Of a stretch of DNA of 55,132 nucleotides, positions 55,009 through 55,132 are shown in pieces. The notes under the pieces are model-generated. The model saw only the letters and a program-made list of their open reading frames with translations, was not told the origin of the DNA and searched no databases. Source of the DNA: Vogesella oryzae (GTDB taxonomy: Bacteria; Pseudomonadota; Gammaproteobacteria; Burkholderiales; Chromobacteriaceae). Numbering within the stretch: position 1 is the stretch's first letter; every line of letters begins with the position of its first letter. The stretch is from the NCBI RefSeq assembly GCF_902829295.1, contig NZ_CADEPL010000017.1, positions 1 through 55,132 of the forward strand, in the 5' to 3' direction. A program made the position numbers and the translations under genes.

Positions 55009-55132
55009 CTTTCCCCCACTCTTGGTGCCCCCGTCTCTTTTACACCTCTTACCCCGCCCCCCGCATTCAACTGGGTGGACCTCGTGGTCTGCCTGTCATT
55101 TATCACAAAACTAATGCACATATGTTCTATGT
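55009..55132. other. Window end with doubtful sequence
   Basis: The minus strand should continue the ATP-grasp frame, with the equivalent of GNGVFQLGWGCN. Instead it is rich in short G runs and reads only fragmentarily like the family (for example DGGTKSGGKRV in the right frame), and the last 60 bases are AT-rich. A contig edge with errors or a true break of the gene would both fit. Confidence 0.5.

Overview
The window looks like a chromosomal piece of a GC-rich betaproteobacterium of the Neisseriales, most likely Chromobacteriaceae. The reasons are the uvrA / YajR-type MFS / ssb cluster, the rdgC, sbcB, miaA and mnmA genes, and the general gene style. The genus cannot be fixed from the sequence. 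Most of the window is ordinary core chromosome with short spacers, many hairpin terminators shared by convergent genes, and no insertion sequence or CRISPR array.

Layout. 1-2.1 kb: a LysE-type exporter cut by the window edge, divergent from a MocR regulator, with a 13-bp-arm inverted repeat between them. 2.2-2.5 kb: three identical tRNA-Pro(CGG) genes. 2.6-5.2 kb: rdgC, an unrecognised tail-anchored protein and a rhodanese. 5.4-10.1 kb: an RND efflux adaptor followed by an RND pump gene that breaks off in mid-domain and is joined out of frame to the 3' part of a D-lactate dehydrogenase-type flavo-iron-sulfur gene. 10.1-17.2 kb: glyA, an unknown gene, a probable small RNA, sbcB, a TauE-type permease, a UPF0303 protein and miaA. 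17.2-22.0 kb: a MarR-controlled tripartite EmrAB-type efflux operon with its own outer-membrane lipoprotein. 22.1-28.5 kb: a RidA-family gene, a fatty acid desaturase, a YdgA-type gene, a bfd-bfr iron-storage pair under a Fur box, a NudJ-type Nudix gene, an unknown exported protein and mnmA. 28.6-30.7 kb: a low-density stretch with a cytoplasmic CZB-domain chemoreceptor and the wreck of a LysR gene.

30.7-44.3 kb is a complete hydroxamate siderophore locus. One nine-gene leftward operon encodes a PLP decarboxylase, an N-hydroxylase, an MFS exporter, a GNAT acyltransferase, a type-C NIS synthetase, a FhuF-type reductase, and an ABC importer (ATPase, double permease, binding protein). A divergent TonB receptor of the FhuA/FoxA kind shares a strong Fur box with it. 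The gene set predicts a desferrioxamine- or bisucaberin-like product: synthesis, export, uptake and iron release sit under one iron switch. 44.4-51.0 kb holds two small DNA-binding regulators (one an excisionase-type HTH fused to a receiver domain), a VOC protein, uvrA, a MFS gene and ssb. 51.3 kb to the end is a translationally coupled operon of two cyanophycin-synthetase-like ATP-grasp ligases without the Mur-ligase half, followed by a lipoprotein alpha/beta hydrolase.

The most striking signal is not a gene. The 10-mer GTTGGCCGCA occurs about 43 times (hand count, both strands about equally), against about 0.2 expected from base composition. It also occurs as four perfect 20-bp palindromes between genes, three of them squeezed between a stop codon and a hairpin terminator. 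Density, strand balance and this arrangement match how DNA uptake sequences behave in Neisseria, but the word is different from the Neisseriaceae dialects I know. Other candidates are a small RNA with two anti-Shine-Dalgarno UCUCCU motifs and the ATP-grasp operon.
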